Shown: positions 26,329-34,268 of the stretch, one piece after another
How positions within the stretch are numbered: the first letter of the stretch is position 1
How the letters are laid out: every line of letters begins with the position of its first letter
NCBI RefSeq assembly: GCF_001499655.1
Contig: NZ_LN879502.1
Coordinates: 1,860,001-1,924,000 of the forward strand
Source of the DNA: Candidatus Protochlamydia naegleriophila
GTDB taxonomy: Bacteria; Chlamydiota; Chlamydiia; Chlamydiales; Parachlamydiaceae
Length of the DNA: 64,000 bases
Direction: 5' to 3'
Program-made: the position numbers and the translations under genes
Notes under the pieces: model-generated
What the model was told of the DNA's origin: nothing
What the model saw: the letters and a program-made list of their open reading frames with translations, nothing else
Database searches by the model: none

Positions 26329-26913
26329 AGTTTCAATGGGTTTTATTAATAAAGGGACAGACTAAATAACAAGCGACCTGCACAAGGTATGCCAACAACA
26401 TAGCTTGAAGATGGGTCTTTAGAGTGGCCAATAAAAGGGCTGAGGTATAACAAAAATCTCCTCCATCTTCAACAAGTTTTTTGAACTCCAGCAAAATTGT
26501 GCTTAAAGCTTATATGGATTCGCTTCACAACTATTACTAACCTACAATTGCTCGAACGCCAGCTTGAAGAAAATTTGCAACGATCAAGTGAATTAAAATT
26601 TTTACTCATCAAAGCAAATAAAAGCATTCCCAAAAAATCATAATCAACTTATATTTAATTAATTAAAACATCGATTTCTTTCTTTAAAAGAGGCAAAAAA
26701 AAGAATGAAAACCATATTTTTATTGCATGCAACATTAAAGTGTTGTTAAGATCGAAACACTCAATCGTAATGATTAGATTGCAATTCTCTTAAGAGAGTC
26801 TCACCGCAATCAATTTTCGTAAGATAAAATCCGAGAAGTTTTTTGCCTGTATAGTAATTACATCGCTTTTTTCTCTTTTTTTGGTCTTATTTAACCCTAA
26901 ACCCCAGCTGCGT
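26329..26913. other. Long AT-rich intergenic region
   Basis: No gene or relic recognised. It contains the divergent upstream regions of the exonuclease-like gene and of the small gene at 26914. Confidence 0.5.
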
Positions 26914-27291
26914 ATGAAACTCCTCACTCAACCACTCTCACGTCTTTTAACTCGCTTTCGCTATCCTGTTTCTTTACCGGAAGAAGTTGCAGCAGATCTT
27001 GGCCTCAATATTTCCAATGCTTTGACATTCGAAGAATTTATCACCTCTTTAACAAATCCCTCTCATCGTCCTACTAAACTTATGCGCTTTATGCCTCGCA
27101 ACCAAGCCGACGGCATTTTTCAAACGGCTCTTCGCAAAGAACTTTTCAGACAGAACTCACTTTTTTCTTACCATTTTAATGGTGGTTGGATGGAATTCAT
27201 CCTCCAATTTGACGAACAATCCAGGCTAAGAAGACTGTATATTCAGCACAAAGACCTCAAACAAAAATACGAAATTCCGATTTCTCAATAG
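26914..27291 (+). CDS. Conserved small hypothetical protein upstream of nusB
   Basis: A 125-residue protein without a recognised domain. It is basic and starts MKLLTQPLSRLLTRFRYP; the middle reads LMRFMPRNQADGIFQTALRK and the end WMEFILQFDEQSRLRRLYI. The ATG at 26914 is chosen over a TTG 11 codons upstream because no ribosome site supports the longer form. It is 66 bases upstream of nusB on the same strand and may be part of that operon. Confidence 0.6.
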   Translation: MKLLTQPLSRLLTRFRYPVSLPEEVAADLGLNISNALTFEEFITSLTNPSHRPTKLMRFMPRNQADGIFQTALRKELFRQNSLFSYHFNGGWMEFILQFDEQSRLRRLYIQHKDLKQKYEIPISQ

Positions 27292-27357
27292 TCTGAAACA
27301 CCGGCTTTGTGCTATGCTTGAGCCTCTCATTTATTAACGTTAAGCATTTAGGACTTC

Positions 27358-27906
27358 ATGGCACTATCGCAACAAAAATTCCGAGAAATTGTTTTTCAAC
27401 TTCTTTATAGTCAAGATATCGGTCATCCAGATGAAGCTGAGATGATTAGTTTGATCATGGCGGAACTGGCAGTATCGAAGAAAAATGTCCGTTTAGCCCA
27501 AGAAAAAATGCACCTCATCGTTGAAAAACTGGCCGAAATCGACTCTTCGATCTCTTCAGTTTCAACATCTTACGATTTTGAACGAATTCAAACGGTGACA
27601 AAAAACATTTTACGCCTAGGCGTTTTCGAATTATTTTATGACAAGGGTATTCCGCCCAAAGTAGCCATTGCTGAAGCCATCCGCCTGTCGCGCAAATTCA
27701 GCACCCCGGAGTCAGCAAGTTTTGTTAATGCCTTGCTAGATCATCTCTACCAAGGAAGCAAGGGAGACAAGGCAGATCCTCAAATCCTCGCGCAACAGGC
27801 GCAAACCCTTGCCGAAAGCGAACAAGCGGCAACCGACTATTCTTTAGAAGTTCCTCTAATCGATGAGCCAGATGAAGATGAAAGCCCCTCTCATGAACAT
27901 TCCTAA
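27358..27906 (+). CDS. nusB: Transcription antitermination protein NusB
   Basis: RNA-binding antitermination factor that works with NusE/S10 on rRNA operons. The N-terminal FREIVFQLLYSQD helix, the central ILRLGVFELFY segment, and the C-terminal VAIAEAIRLSRKF followed by SASFVNALLDHL are typical. The 182-residue length includes an acidic tail of about 35 residues beyond the family core. It overlaps murB by 14 bases. Confidence 0.9.
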   Translation: MALSQQKFREIVFQLLYSQDIGHPDEAEMISLIMAELAVSKKNVRLAQEKMHLIVEKLAEIDSSISSVSTSYDFERIQTVTKNILRLGVFELFYDKGIPPKVAIAEAIRLSRKFSTPESASFVNALLDHLYQGSKGDKADPQILAQQAQTLAESEQAATDYSLEVPLIDEPDEDESPSHEHS

Positions 27907-28783
27907 TGATTTTCAAAGCAACCGCTTATTAAAAGATTTTACGACATTTGGAATCGGTGGACCAGCCAAGCATTTCGTTGAAGTTCGCACACTTTCCGCT
28001 ATGCAGCAGGTTCTTCACTACTGCCATCAAAATAAGCTCCCTTTTTTCATATTGGGAAAAGGGTCTAATTCTTTATTTGACGATCGAGGATTCAATGGTG
28101 TCGTCATTGCCAATCGCATCGATTTTCTAGAAAAAATCCAGCCAGACCAGTGGCATGTCGGTGCTGGTTACAGCTTTTCACTGTTAGGCTCTCAAACAGC
28201 TCGTCAAGGCTTTTCAGGATTAGAATTTGCTTCTGGAATTCCAGCAAGCGTCGGCGGAGCGGTTTATATGAATGCAGGAGCAAATGGGCGGGAAACTGCA
28301 GAGTCCTTAATCAGTGTAGAGTTTGTGAATTCCCAAGGAGAGCTCATCCACTTCAACCGCTCAGATCTCTCTTTTCATTACCGAACTTCTCCTTTCCAGA
28401 AGCTGCCTGGAGCAATTGTATCTGCTACTTTCCAACTGACGCCTTCTGAGACCGCCCGCGAAAAACAGCTGGCAATCATCGACTACCGCAAAAAAACACA
28501 GCCCTATAAAGCGAAATCTGCAGGTTGCGTGTTTCGCAATCCAGACTGCGGTCATGCCGGAGCGTTAATCGATCAGGCAGGCCTAAAAGGAAAAGCGATC
28601 GGCGATGCAGAAGTCTCGACCGTACACGCCAATTTTGTGATCAATCGTGGAATGGCCTCATCACAAGATATTTTAGCACTCATCCATCACATTCAAATCG
28701 AAGTAAAAGCTCGAACGGGTGTTGAGTTGGAAAGTGAAGTGCGCTGCATTGCCTACGAGCCATCCAAGGCAGATGCATGTTAG
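27893..28783 (+). CDS. murB: UDP-N-acetylenolpyruvoylglucosamine reductase
   Basis: FAD enzyme that makes UDP-MurNAc in peptidoglycan precursor synthesis. It has FTTFGIGGPA near the N-terminus, LGKGSNSLFDD, GLEFASGIPASVGGAVYMNAG, SAGCVFRNP with the catalytic Ser context, and LIDQAGLKG. Start ATG at 27893 gives 296 residues; two upstream in-frame ATG codons exist. The gene overlaps nusB at its start and the PHP gene at its end. Peptidoglycan intermediates are known to be made by chlamydiae. Confidence 0.95.
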   Translation: MNIPNDFQSNRLLKDFTTFGIGGPAKHFVEVRTLSAMQQVLHYCHQNKLPFFILGKGSNSLFDDRGFNGVVIANRIDFLEKIQPDQWHVGAGYSFSLLGSQTARQGFSGLEFASGIPASVGGAVYMNAGANGRETAESLISVEFVNSQGELIHFNRSDLSFHYRTSPFQKLPGAIVSATFQLTPSETAREKQLAIIDYRKKTQPYKAKSAGCVFRNPDCGHAGALIDQAGLKGKAIGDAEVSTVHANFVINRGMASSQDILALIHHIQIEVKARTGVELESEVRCIAYEPSKADAC

Positions 28784-29619
28784 ATTTTCGAGCAGACCTT
28801 CACTGTCACAGTACCTGTTCAGACGGGACAGCCACACCACAAGAAATCATTGAGCTCGCTTGCCAAAAAGGATTGCAAGGCCTTTCGATTACAGACCATG
28901 ATACGATTGAAGCCTATAAGGAAGCCATCCCTATTGCAAAAGCCAAAGGCCTCCCCCTCGTTTCAGGCGTCGAGTTTTCGGCCGTCCATAAAGAAACCAG
29001 CATTCATATTTTAGCTTACAGCTTTCCTTTGCATTCACCCTTGATTTTAGATTTTTGCCATAAACACTATCAAAGGCGCTTACTGCGCAATCAAGCCATT
29101 TTAGATCGCCTGACCGCACATGGAATGCCGTTAACGCTTGAAGATGTGCATCCCCAAACCCTTGTATCTCAAGTAAGCATGGGACGCCCCCATATTGCCT
29201 TAGCCATGTTAAAGAAAGGGTACGTGACCACTATTCAACAAGCCTTTCACGATTATATTGGCGAGGGAAAAAGCTGTTATGAGCCAGGCCACACCTTTAG
29301 CGTCGAAGAGACCCTCGATCTCATTCATCGCGCCAAAGGGCTTGCAGTCATCGCCCACCCGCATCTAGTAGAAAATATCGGCATCATTCGCGATCTTTTA
29401 ACGATGAAGTTCGATGGCATTGAGGGATATTACGCACGCTTTCCAAAATCTAAGCAGGAACGCTGGGTCAAAATCGGCCAGCATCGAGGATGGCTTGTAA
29501 CTGGAGGCTCCGATTTTCATGGCACCATCAAGCCAACTCTTCCTCTTGGCAGCTCATGGGTCGGAGAAGAGACTTTTAACGTTCTACTCGAGCATTTCAA
29601 ACAACATACAATTGATTAA
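28777..29619 (+). CDS. PHP-domain phosphoesterase (TrpH/RNase AM-like)
   Basis: A 280-residue metal-dependent phosphoesterase. It has the PHP metal ligands: ADLHCHSTCSDG at residues 6-17, ITDHDT at about 39-44, GVEFSA, AHPH near residue 190, and GSDFHG near residue 250. TrpH-like members hydrolyse nucleotides or RNA 5' ends. The ATG overlaps the murB stop by 7 bases, so translational coupling is likely. The exact substrate cannot be read from the sequence. Confidence 0.88.
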   Translation: MLDFRADLHCHSTCSDGTATPQEIIELACQKGLQGLSITDHDTIEAYKEAIPIAKAKGLPLVSGVEFSAVHKETSIHILAYSFPLHSPLILDFCHKHYQRRLLRNQAILDRLTAHGMPLTLEDVHPQTLVSQVSMGRPHIALAMLKKGYVTTIQQAFHDYIGEGKSCYEPGHTFSVEETLDLIHRAKGLAVIAHPHLVENIGIIRDLLTMKFDGIEGYYARFPKSKQERWVKIGQHRGWLVTGGSDFHGTIKPTLPLGSSWVGEETFNVLLEHFKQHTID

Positions 29620-29624
29620 TTTCT

Positions 29625-30884
29625 ATGACCTACAAGGAACTTATCCAACGCTTATTTAGCATCAATCTCTTTGGCGGCATAAAAATGGGATTGACCAATT
29701 GCTACCAACTGCAAAGACTCCTCAACTTCCCGGATCACGCATTTCCAACCATCCACGTCGCGGGAACCAACGGTAAAGGATCGGTCGTCACAAAAATTGC
29801 AAAAGCCTTGCAAGAATCAGGCTATCGCGTGGGCCTGTATACCTCTCCTCATCTCTGCTGCTTTCGCGAAAGAATTCGAATCAATCAAGACATGATTTCC
29901 GAATCGTCTGTAGAAACCATTCTTCCCCATCTATTTGAGCTAACTACTGTGCATGCAATTCCTGCCACTTTTTTTGAACTCACCACTTTATTAGCCCTAA
30001 CCTACTTTGCGAGAGAAAAAGTGGATGTTGCCGTTTTGGAGACAGGATTGGGAGGGCGTCTGGATGCAACCAATATTGTCTCCCCTCTTTTATCGATCAT
30101 CACCTCAATTAGCTTGGACCACACCGACATTTTGGGATCAACAGAAGAAGCCATAGCCAAAGAAAAAGCCGGCATCATCAAATCGGGTATTCCCGTAATT
30201 ATAGGTCCTAAAACGCCCCATCGACAACTCTTAGACATCGCTCACGCAAATAACAGCCCATGCATCAAAGTACATTCCCTTTCTCCTTTGTTCGAAGAAG
30301 AAAATAAAGCCATTGCTCATACGGCTTTGAACCATTTAAAAAGCAGTTTTAAACTTCCCCCGGAAGCCATAGCAAAAGGATTGGAAGCAAAACAGCCTTG
30401 CCGTTTCGAAGTGTTGCAAGGCTCGCCAGCTGTCATTTTAGATGTCGCTCATAACCCCGATGGCCTGCAGCGCCTCTTCCAAGCAACAAAAAAACATTTT
30501 CCAGAACATTCAATAAGAGTTCTATTCGGATTGTCGAAAGGAAAGGATCTTGACGGATGTTTAACTATTTTAAGAAACAATGCCGCTGCTTTTCATATCG
30601 TGGAAGCTCCCAATGGAAGAGGGGCTGCAATCAGCGAGTTGAAGGCACGCCTCGCCAATCTGGGTGTTGAACCAAGCCCCATTCACACCCATTCCGAGAT
30701 TCAAAAAGGCATCCAAAATGCCGTACAAGCAGCTAAACTGCATAACCAAATCCTCCTGATCTGCGGCTCTTTTTTCATCATGAGTCAAGCAAGGCAAGCG
30801 CTTGGAATCAATGAACCACGCGATGAGATCGACCTCAACGAACGACATGGACCCGCCAAACCATCAAGTGAATGGAATCGTTGA
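29625..30884 (+). CDS. folC: Folylpolyglutamate/dihydrofolate synthase
   Basis: Mur-ligase-like enzyme adding glutamate to folates. The P-loop HVAGTNGKGSVV lies at about residues 45-56, with YTSPHLCCFRERIRIN, the ETGLGGRLDATNIV motif, SISLDHTDILG, and the C-terminal ILDVAHNPDG. Length is 419 residues. It is 5 bases after the PHP gene stop, so it is likely in the same operon. The folP gene elsewhere in the window supports endogenous folate synthesis. Confidence 0.93.
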   Translation: MTYKELIQRLFSINLFGGIKMGLTNCYQLQRLLNFPDHAFPTIHVAGTNGKGSVVTKIAKALQESGYRVGLYTSPHLCCFRERIRINQDMISESSVETILPHLFELTTVHAIPATFFELTTLLALTYFAREKVDVAVLETGLGGRLDATNIVSPLLSIITSISLDHTDILGSTEEAIAKEKAGIIKSGIPVIIGPKTPHRQLLDIAHANNSPCIKVHSLSPLFEEENKAIAHTALNHLKSSFKLPPEAIAKGLEAKQPCRFEVLQGSPAVILDVAHNPDGLQRLFQATKKHFPEHSIRVLFGLSKGKDLDGCLTILRNNAAAFHIVEAPNGRGAAISELKARLANLGVEPSPIHTHSEIQKGIQNAVQAAKLHNQILLICGSFFIMSQARQALGINEPRDEIDLNERHGPAKPSSEWNR

Positions 30885-30944
30885 ATGCTTTCTATTCAAT
30901 TCGCTGTTTTCTGCCTGGCATTTGCCCAGCCAAATCTCAGGAAT

Positions 30945-31724
30945 TTATAAATGTATTTTATCTGTTCTAGTGCTGTCATAAACTTTTCTCAAGGGGATTT
31001 CAAATTGCTTTAAACGATTTTTCTTTTCACTCGCTTTCAATTTTAAAAAAGATGGTTCATGAAGTAGACAGCATAGTTTTTGAAAATCCAGTTGAATGTT
31101 CTCGAAAATGCGAATCGCTTTCTTAGAATAACCTTCCGGCAATCTTTCGATAACCATGAGATGGTTATAGTGTGTCGATTGAGCCACCTCGCCTGTTCGG
31201 GTGTCCAAAGCAATTTGAGTAAAGCAATACTTGCCAAGATAGCCATTTATTTTTCCAATTAAATACTCTTGATTGACCGGGCTTCCAACGTCCTCGATCA
31301 AGGCAAATAACTTCTGCAAATCATTGCTTTCATCCTCCAACAACTCCTGCTTGCTAAAAAGATTTTCTTTTACGGTAGTGCGCGAAAGCTCTGCTAGCAC
31401 GCGCCTAATGGCAGCGATGCCTTTACTGTATTTTTTATGCCCTCCTATGACTGAAATTTCAACGCCATTTAAGTTAACGCCATTCCTCTTAAGGTTTTTT
31501 ACCAATTTATCAAAAGAAGCTCTTATGCACGTCAGCGAATCAATGTGCAACAAAGAGCCTATTTTTGAGACCGGATCATAGATAGTCACGGCAAAGCAAG
31601 TCACAACATGGCTCGTAAACAAGATGGGACGATCACTTGTTGCCGCTGTCAGAGCGTACCCTCCTTGTGGGACCCCTACATGCATTGAAGCACAGCTTTG
31701 ACTAGAATATAGTATTGAACTCAT
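30945..31724 (-). CDS. CheD-like glutamine deamidase, predicted effector
   Basis: A 259-residue protein with a CheD-like core at about residues 34-100. It has ILFTSHVVTCFAVTIYD, then KIGSLLHID, and GVEISVIGGHKK, matching the CheD strand order, including the late GG strand. The candidate catalytic residues Thr37, Cys43 and His60 are spaced exactly as Thr21, Cys27 and His44 of Thermotoga CheD. CheD-fold deamidases include chemotaxis CheD and the host-directed toxin BLF1. No chemotaxis genes are seen in the window, so a host-directed role is inferred. The C-terminal ~150 residues are not recognised. It stands alone, convergent with folC. Confidence 0.72.
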   Translation of the reverse strand: MSSILYSSQSCASMHVGVPQGGYALTAATSDRPILFTSHVVTCFAVTIYDPVSKIGSLLHIDSLTCIRASFDKLVKNLKRNGVNLNGVEISVIGGHKKYSKGIAAIRRVLAELSRTTVKENLFSKQELLEDESNDLQKLFALIEDVGSPVNQEYLIGKINGYLGKYCFTQIALDTRTGEVAQSTHYNHLMVIERLPEGYSKKAIRIFENIQLDFQKLCCLLHEPSFLKLKASEKKNRLKQFEIPLRKVYDSTRTDKIHL

Positions 31725-31944
31725 AAAACCTTTTACGTAAAAAACAAAAAATAAAACGATTTTTCAAAAGTAAAATAAAAAAACCACAAATTATAGGCAT
31801 ATAAATCAAACACCCACAACGATTAAATTTCAATTAGTTGTTAAATTCCAACAAGTCATTCTCCCATTTTTCTGCATTTTTAATTTTAGAATGGCGAGAT
31901 ATTCACAAATCACTAAAATGGACTTATTTTGAAGGAGACTCTCT

Positions 31945-32427
31945 ATGCACCCCTTATGGCAATTTCTGCAATCTGAACCCATTTTAGCCCTTCTCATCGC
32001 CGTCTTAATCTTCTTAGTTACCATTTTTTTAGTCGTCAAACAGTGGATCGGGTTCTCCATTACTCTCCTCCTCCTCCTGTTCTCGCTAGCAGCAGGCTTG
32101 CTTGTCAGCAATCAGCAGATGCTGAGGGGCTATGCCAGCGACTACCACATAAAACATCTTCAAGACAGCAATCAAGACGCTTTTAAAAAGCAAATCTTCC
32201 AGGCTGTGGAAGATTTAAAAGCGGAAGTTGATTCAGAAAAGGAAAATCTGCGCCATGTTATGACGCAGGTCCAAGACATTTTCGATCAAATGGACACGCA
32301 AAAGCAGAAATTGCAGCAATTTATCGAAGAAACGAAAGAGCGTTTTAAAGCCGAAGCAGGCAAGAAGGGGCAGAGCGAAGAGGCCCTACCTCAAGCCGGC
32401 CTTTCTAGTTCTGAGAAACCTCTTTAA
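31945..32427 (+). CDS. Small membrane protein with coiled-coil tail
   Basis: A 160-residue protein. Two hydrophobic helices lie at about residues 10-30 and 35-55. A charged, probably coiled-coil region follows at 70-140, rich in Lys, Glu and Gln (VEDLKAEVDSEKENLRHVMT and QQFIEETKERF). AAGGAG is 9 bases upstream of the ATG. The family is not recognised. Its 3' end overlaps that of the convergent YopT-like gene by 23 bases. Confidence 0.65.
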   Translation: MHPLWQFLQSEPILALLIAVLIFLVTIFLVVKQWIGFSITLLLLLFSLAAGLLVSNQQMLRGYASDYHIKHLQDSNQDAFKKQIFQAVEDLKAEVDSEKENLRHVMTQVQDIFDQMDTQKQKLQQFIEETKERFKAEAGKKGQSEEALPQAGLSSSEKPL

Positions 32428-34015
32428 AGCTCATAGATCCAGCCTTTTTCACTTGCGGCAAGGCACGATAGAGTCCAGAAATCGTTTGATAAGGAAAACG
32501 GGAAAACCAAGCCAAGAGCATCCACTTAAAGCTTTCTAGATCCGTCGAATGCAGCCCTTCACAGCCTGACACATTTGGATCTTGAAATTCGTAAGGGGAA
32601 GTCAATGATAGGTAGACAGCATGACCCGTCTCCGGCTCCTGCTCAATCAAGCTGGCTTTAATTCTTTTTTTGATAGTTTCTGGAGCATCTGAACCCAATA
32701 TAGCAAGGGTCTTTTCCTTCAACTCTTCAGGCGTCAGCGCTTTCTTTTTTTCCTGCCTCGCATGCGCCCGGTTATCCGCTACCGTTAAGATGAAATGTGT
32801 TTTGCAACCCTTGTAGCTGCCTATCAATTGATCCAAAACATTCAAGATAAACTCATCAACTGCGATATCCCCTTGACGCATTGAACCAAATGGCCCAATG
32901 ATCTCCTCAAGATCGAAACTTAACTTTTTGCCCAAAAAAGGAGGAATAATCGTCCGGGAGTAGTTTCGATCCAGTTGACTTGCAAAATCCTGCCTCTCTT
33001 TTCTTACTGCATCTCTTTGCAAGGCAAGGGAATCAAGCTCTGGCTGAGCCTCCACCCTTCCGTCTAAATCAGACTCCAAAATAGAATAATCAATGAGCCT
33101 TTCATTAAATGTGTAATTGAAGTAATGGCTCATATCATAGCACAGCTGATAAAAGCGTGCCTTGCTCGAAATTTGCATTCCCTTGCATGGCAACTTGTCT
33201 ATCTTCGCTTCAATATAGCGAATCGTAGCACCCGTGCACACTCCTTGCAAAAGATACTCTTGCGAATCTTTTGTTCGGGATTGCTCCTGCATGGAGTGCA
33301 AAAACTTATGAATAGAACTAAAAGTCTCATATTTTTGAATGGCAATCATATGCTTATTTAAGCGCGCGATGAGCCTTTCTTCCATCTCCACATGCTGCCC
33401 ATTAAATTCCCCTTCATCCTGTCCAAGGGCCTCGTCTAAATAGTCTAAGACAAAGATTTCTTCGGATCTATGAATCTGCCTAAAAACAGCATAGGTGCGC
33501 TCAATCACGCCCTTAATTAACATCATTTTCTGCTCAGAAACTGCCTTCTCCAAGCCTTTATAAAATCTGGACTGAAAACTAACCCAAAGAACGCCCTTTT
33601 TTAAAAAGGATTCATACCGTGAAAAAGGCTCCTTCACCCTAAAAGCTCGGCCAATCAAATTTAAATAGAGCACCCAATTTTTCTCCCGACACTTCTGAAT
33701 ACCGGTTAAACAATCGCTTGCACAATCGAAATGAGAAGCCTTAATAGTCAATATTTTCGTTCCAGCCAAACGCTCCAACTCCATCAACTCAAACTCGCTC
33801 ATTCCCCTCCACTTTTGCAAACGCAATTGCCGGATATTGCCGTGCAAGTCCATAAATTGTTGATAGTTAAAAGAACCATACTCATCGTTGAACCGACTAA
33901 TAATGACTTGAATCTTACTCTTAAACTCGCTCGCCTTGAAATGACTATTTAAAATAGTAGAGTCTTCACTAACCAATAAAGATTTAATTTGAGCATTAAC
34001 AAATTGAATATTCAT
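32405..34015 (-). CDS. YopT-like (peptidase C58-type) predicted cysteine protease
   Basis: A 536-residue protein without a signal peptide. The C-terminal half has a Cys-His-Asp pattern reminiscent of the YopT/AvrPphB family: LLQGVCTGATIRYI with Cys260, ETGHAVYLSLTSPYEFQDPN with His465 and Asp479. The GVC motif and the GHA...F-DPN motif are both characteristic of C58 peptidases. The spacing between Cys and His (about 205) is larger than in YopT. YopT-family members cleave Rho GTPases or host kinases. Similar overall architecture may be secreted; the N-terminal ~250 residues are mostly helical and unrecognised. Confidence 0.5.
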   Translation of the reverse strand: MNIQFVNAQIKSLLVSEDSTILNSHFKASEFKSKIQVIISRFNDEYGSFNYQQFMDLHGNIRQLRLQKWRGMSEFELMELERLAGTKILTIKASHFDCASDCLTGIQKCREKNWVLYLNLIGRAFRVKEPFSRYESFLKKGVLWVSFQSRFYKGLEKAVSEQKMMLIKGVIERTYAVFRQIHRSEEIFVLDYLDEALGQDEGEFNGQHVEMEERLIARLNKHMIAIQKYETFSSIHKFLHSMQEQSRTKDSQEYLLQGVCTGATIRYIEAKIDKLPCKGMQISSKARFYQLCYDMSHYFNYTFNERLIDYSILESDLDGRVEAQPELDSLALQRDAVRKERQDFASQLDRNYSRTIIPPFLGKKLSFDLEEIIGPFGSMRQGDIAVDEFILNVLDQLIGSYKGCKTHFILTVADNRAHARQEKKKALTPEELKEKTLAILGSDAPETIKKRIKASLIEQEPETGHAVYLSLTSPYEFQDPNVSGCEGLHSTDLESFKWMLLAWFSRFPYQTISGLYRALPQVKKAGSMSFKEVSQN

Positions 34016-34268
34016 ACAACCTAAAATTATTTTAGCTGGATGAACAATACTTGAAATTTATTAACAAATCTTAAACAAACAATAAATATTTATTAAATCA
34101 TCAATTGAATTTATATTTAGTAAATGCTATTTTTTTAAATAGATTGTAAGCTTCACTAACAGACTCTTTAATGAGAACTTAACACCTTCTTTATGAAGTC
34201 ATTAGACGAATTCAATACAGTCATTTTTTTATTACCTTACGGCTATTACTCATTTAACCCCAGTTAGG

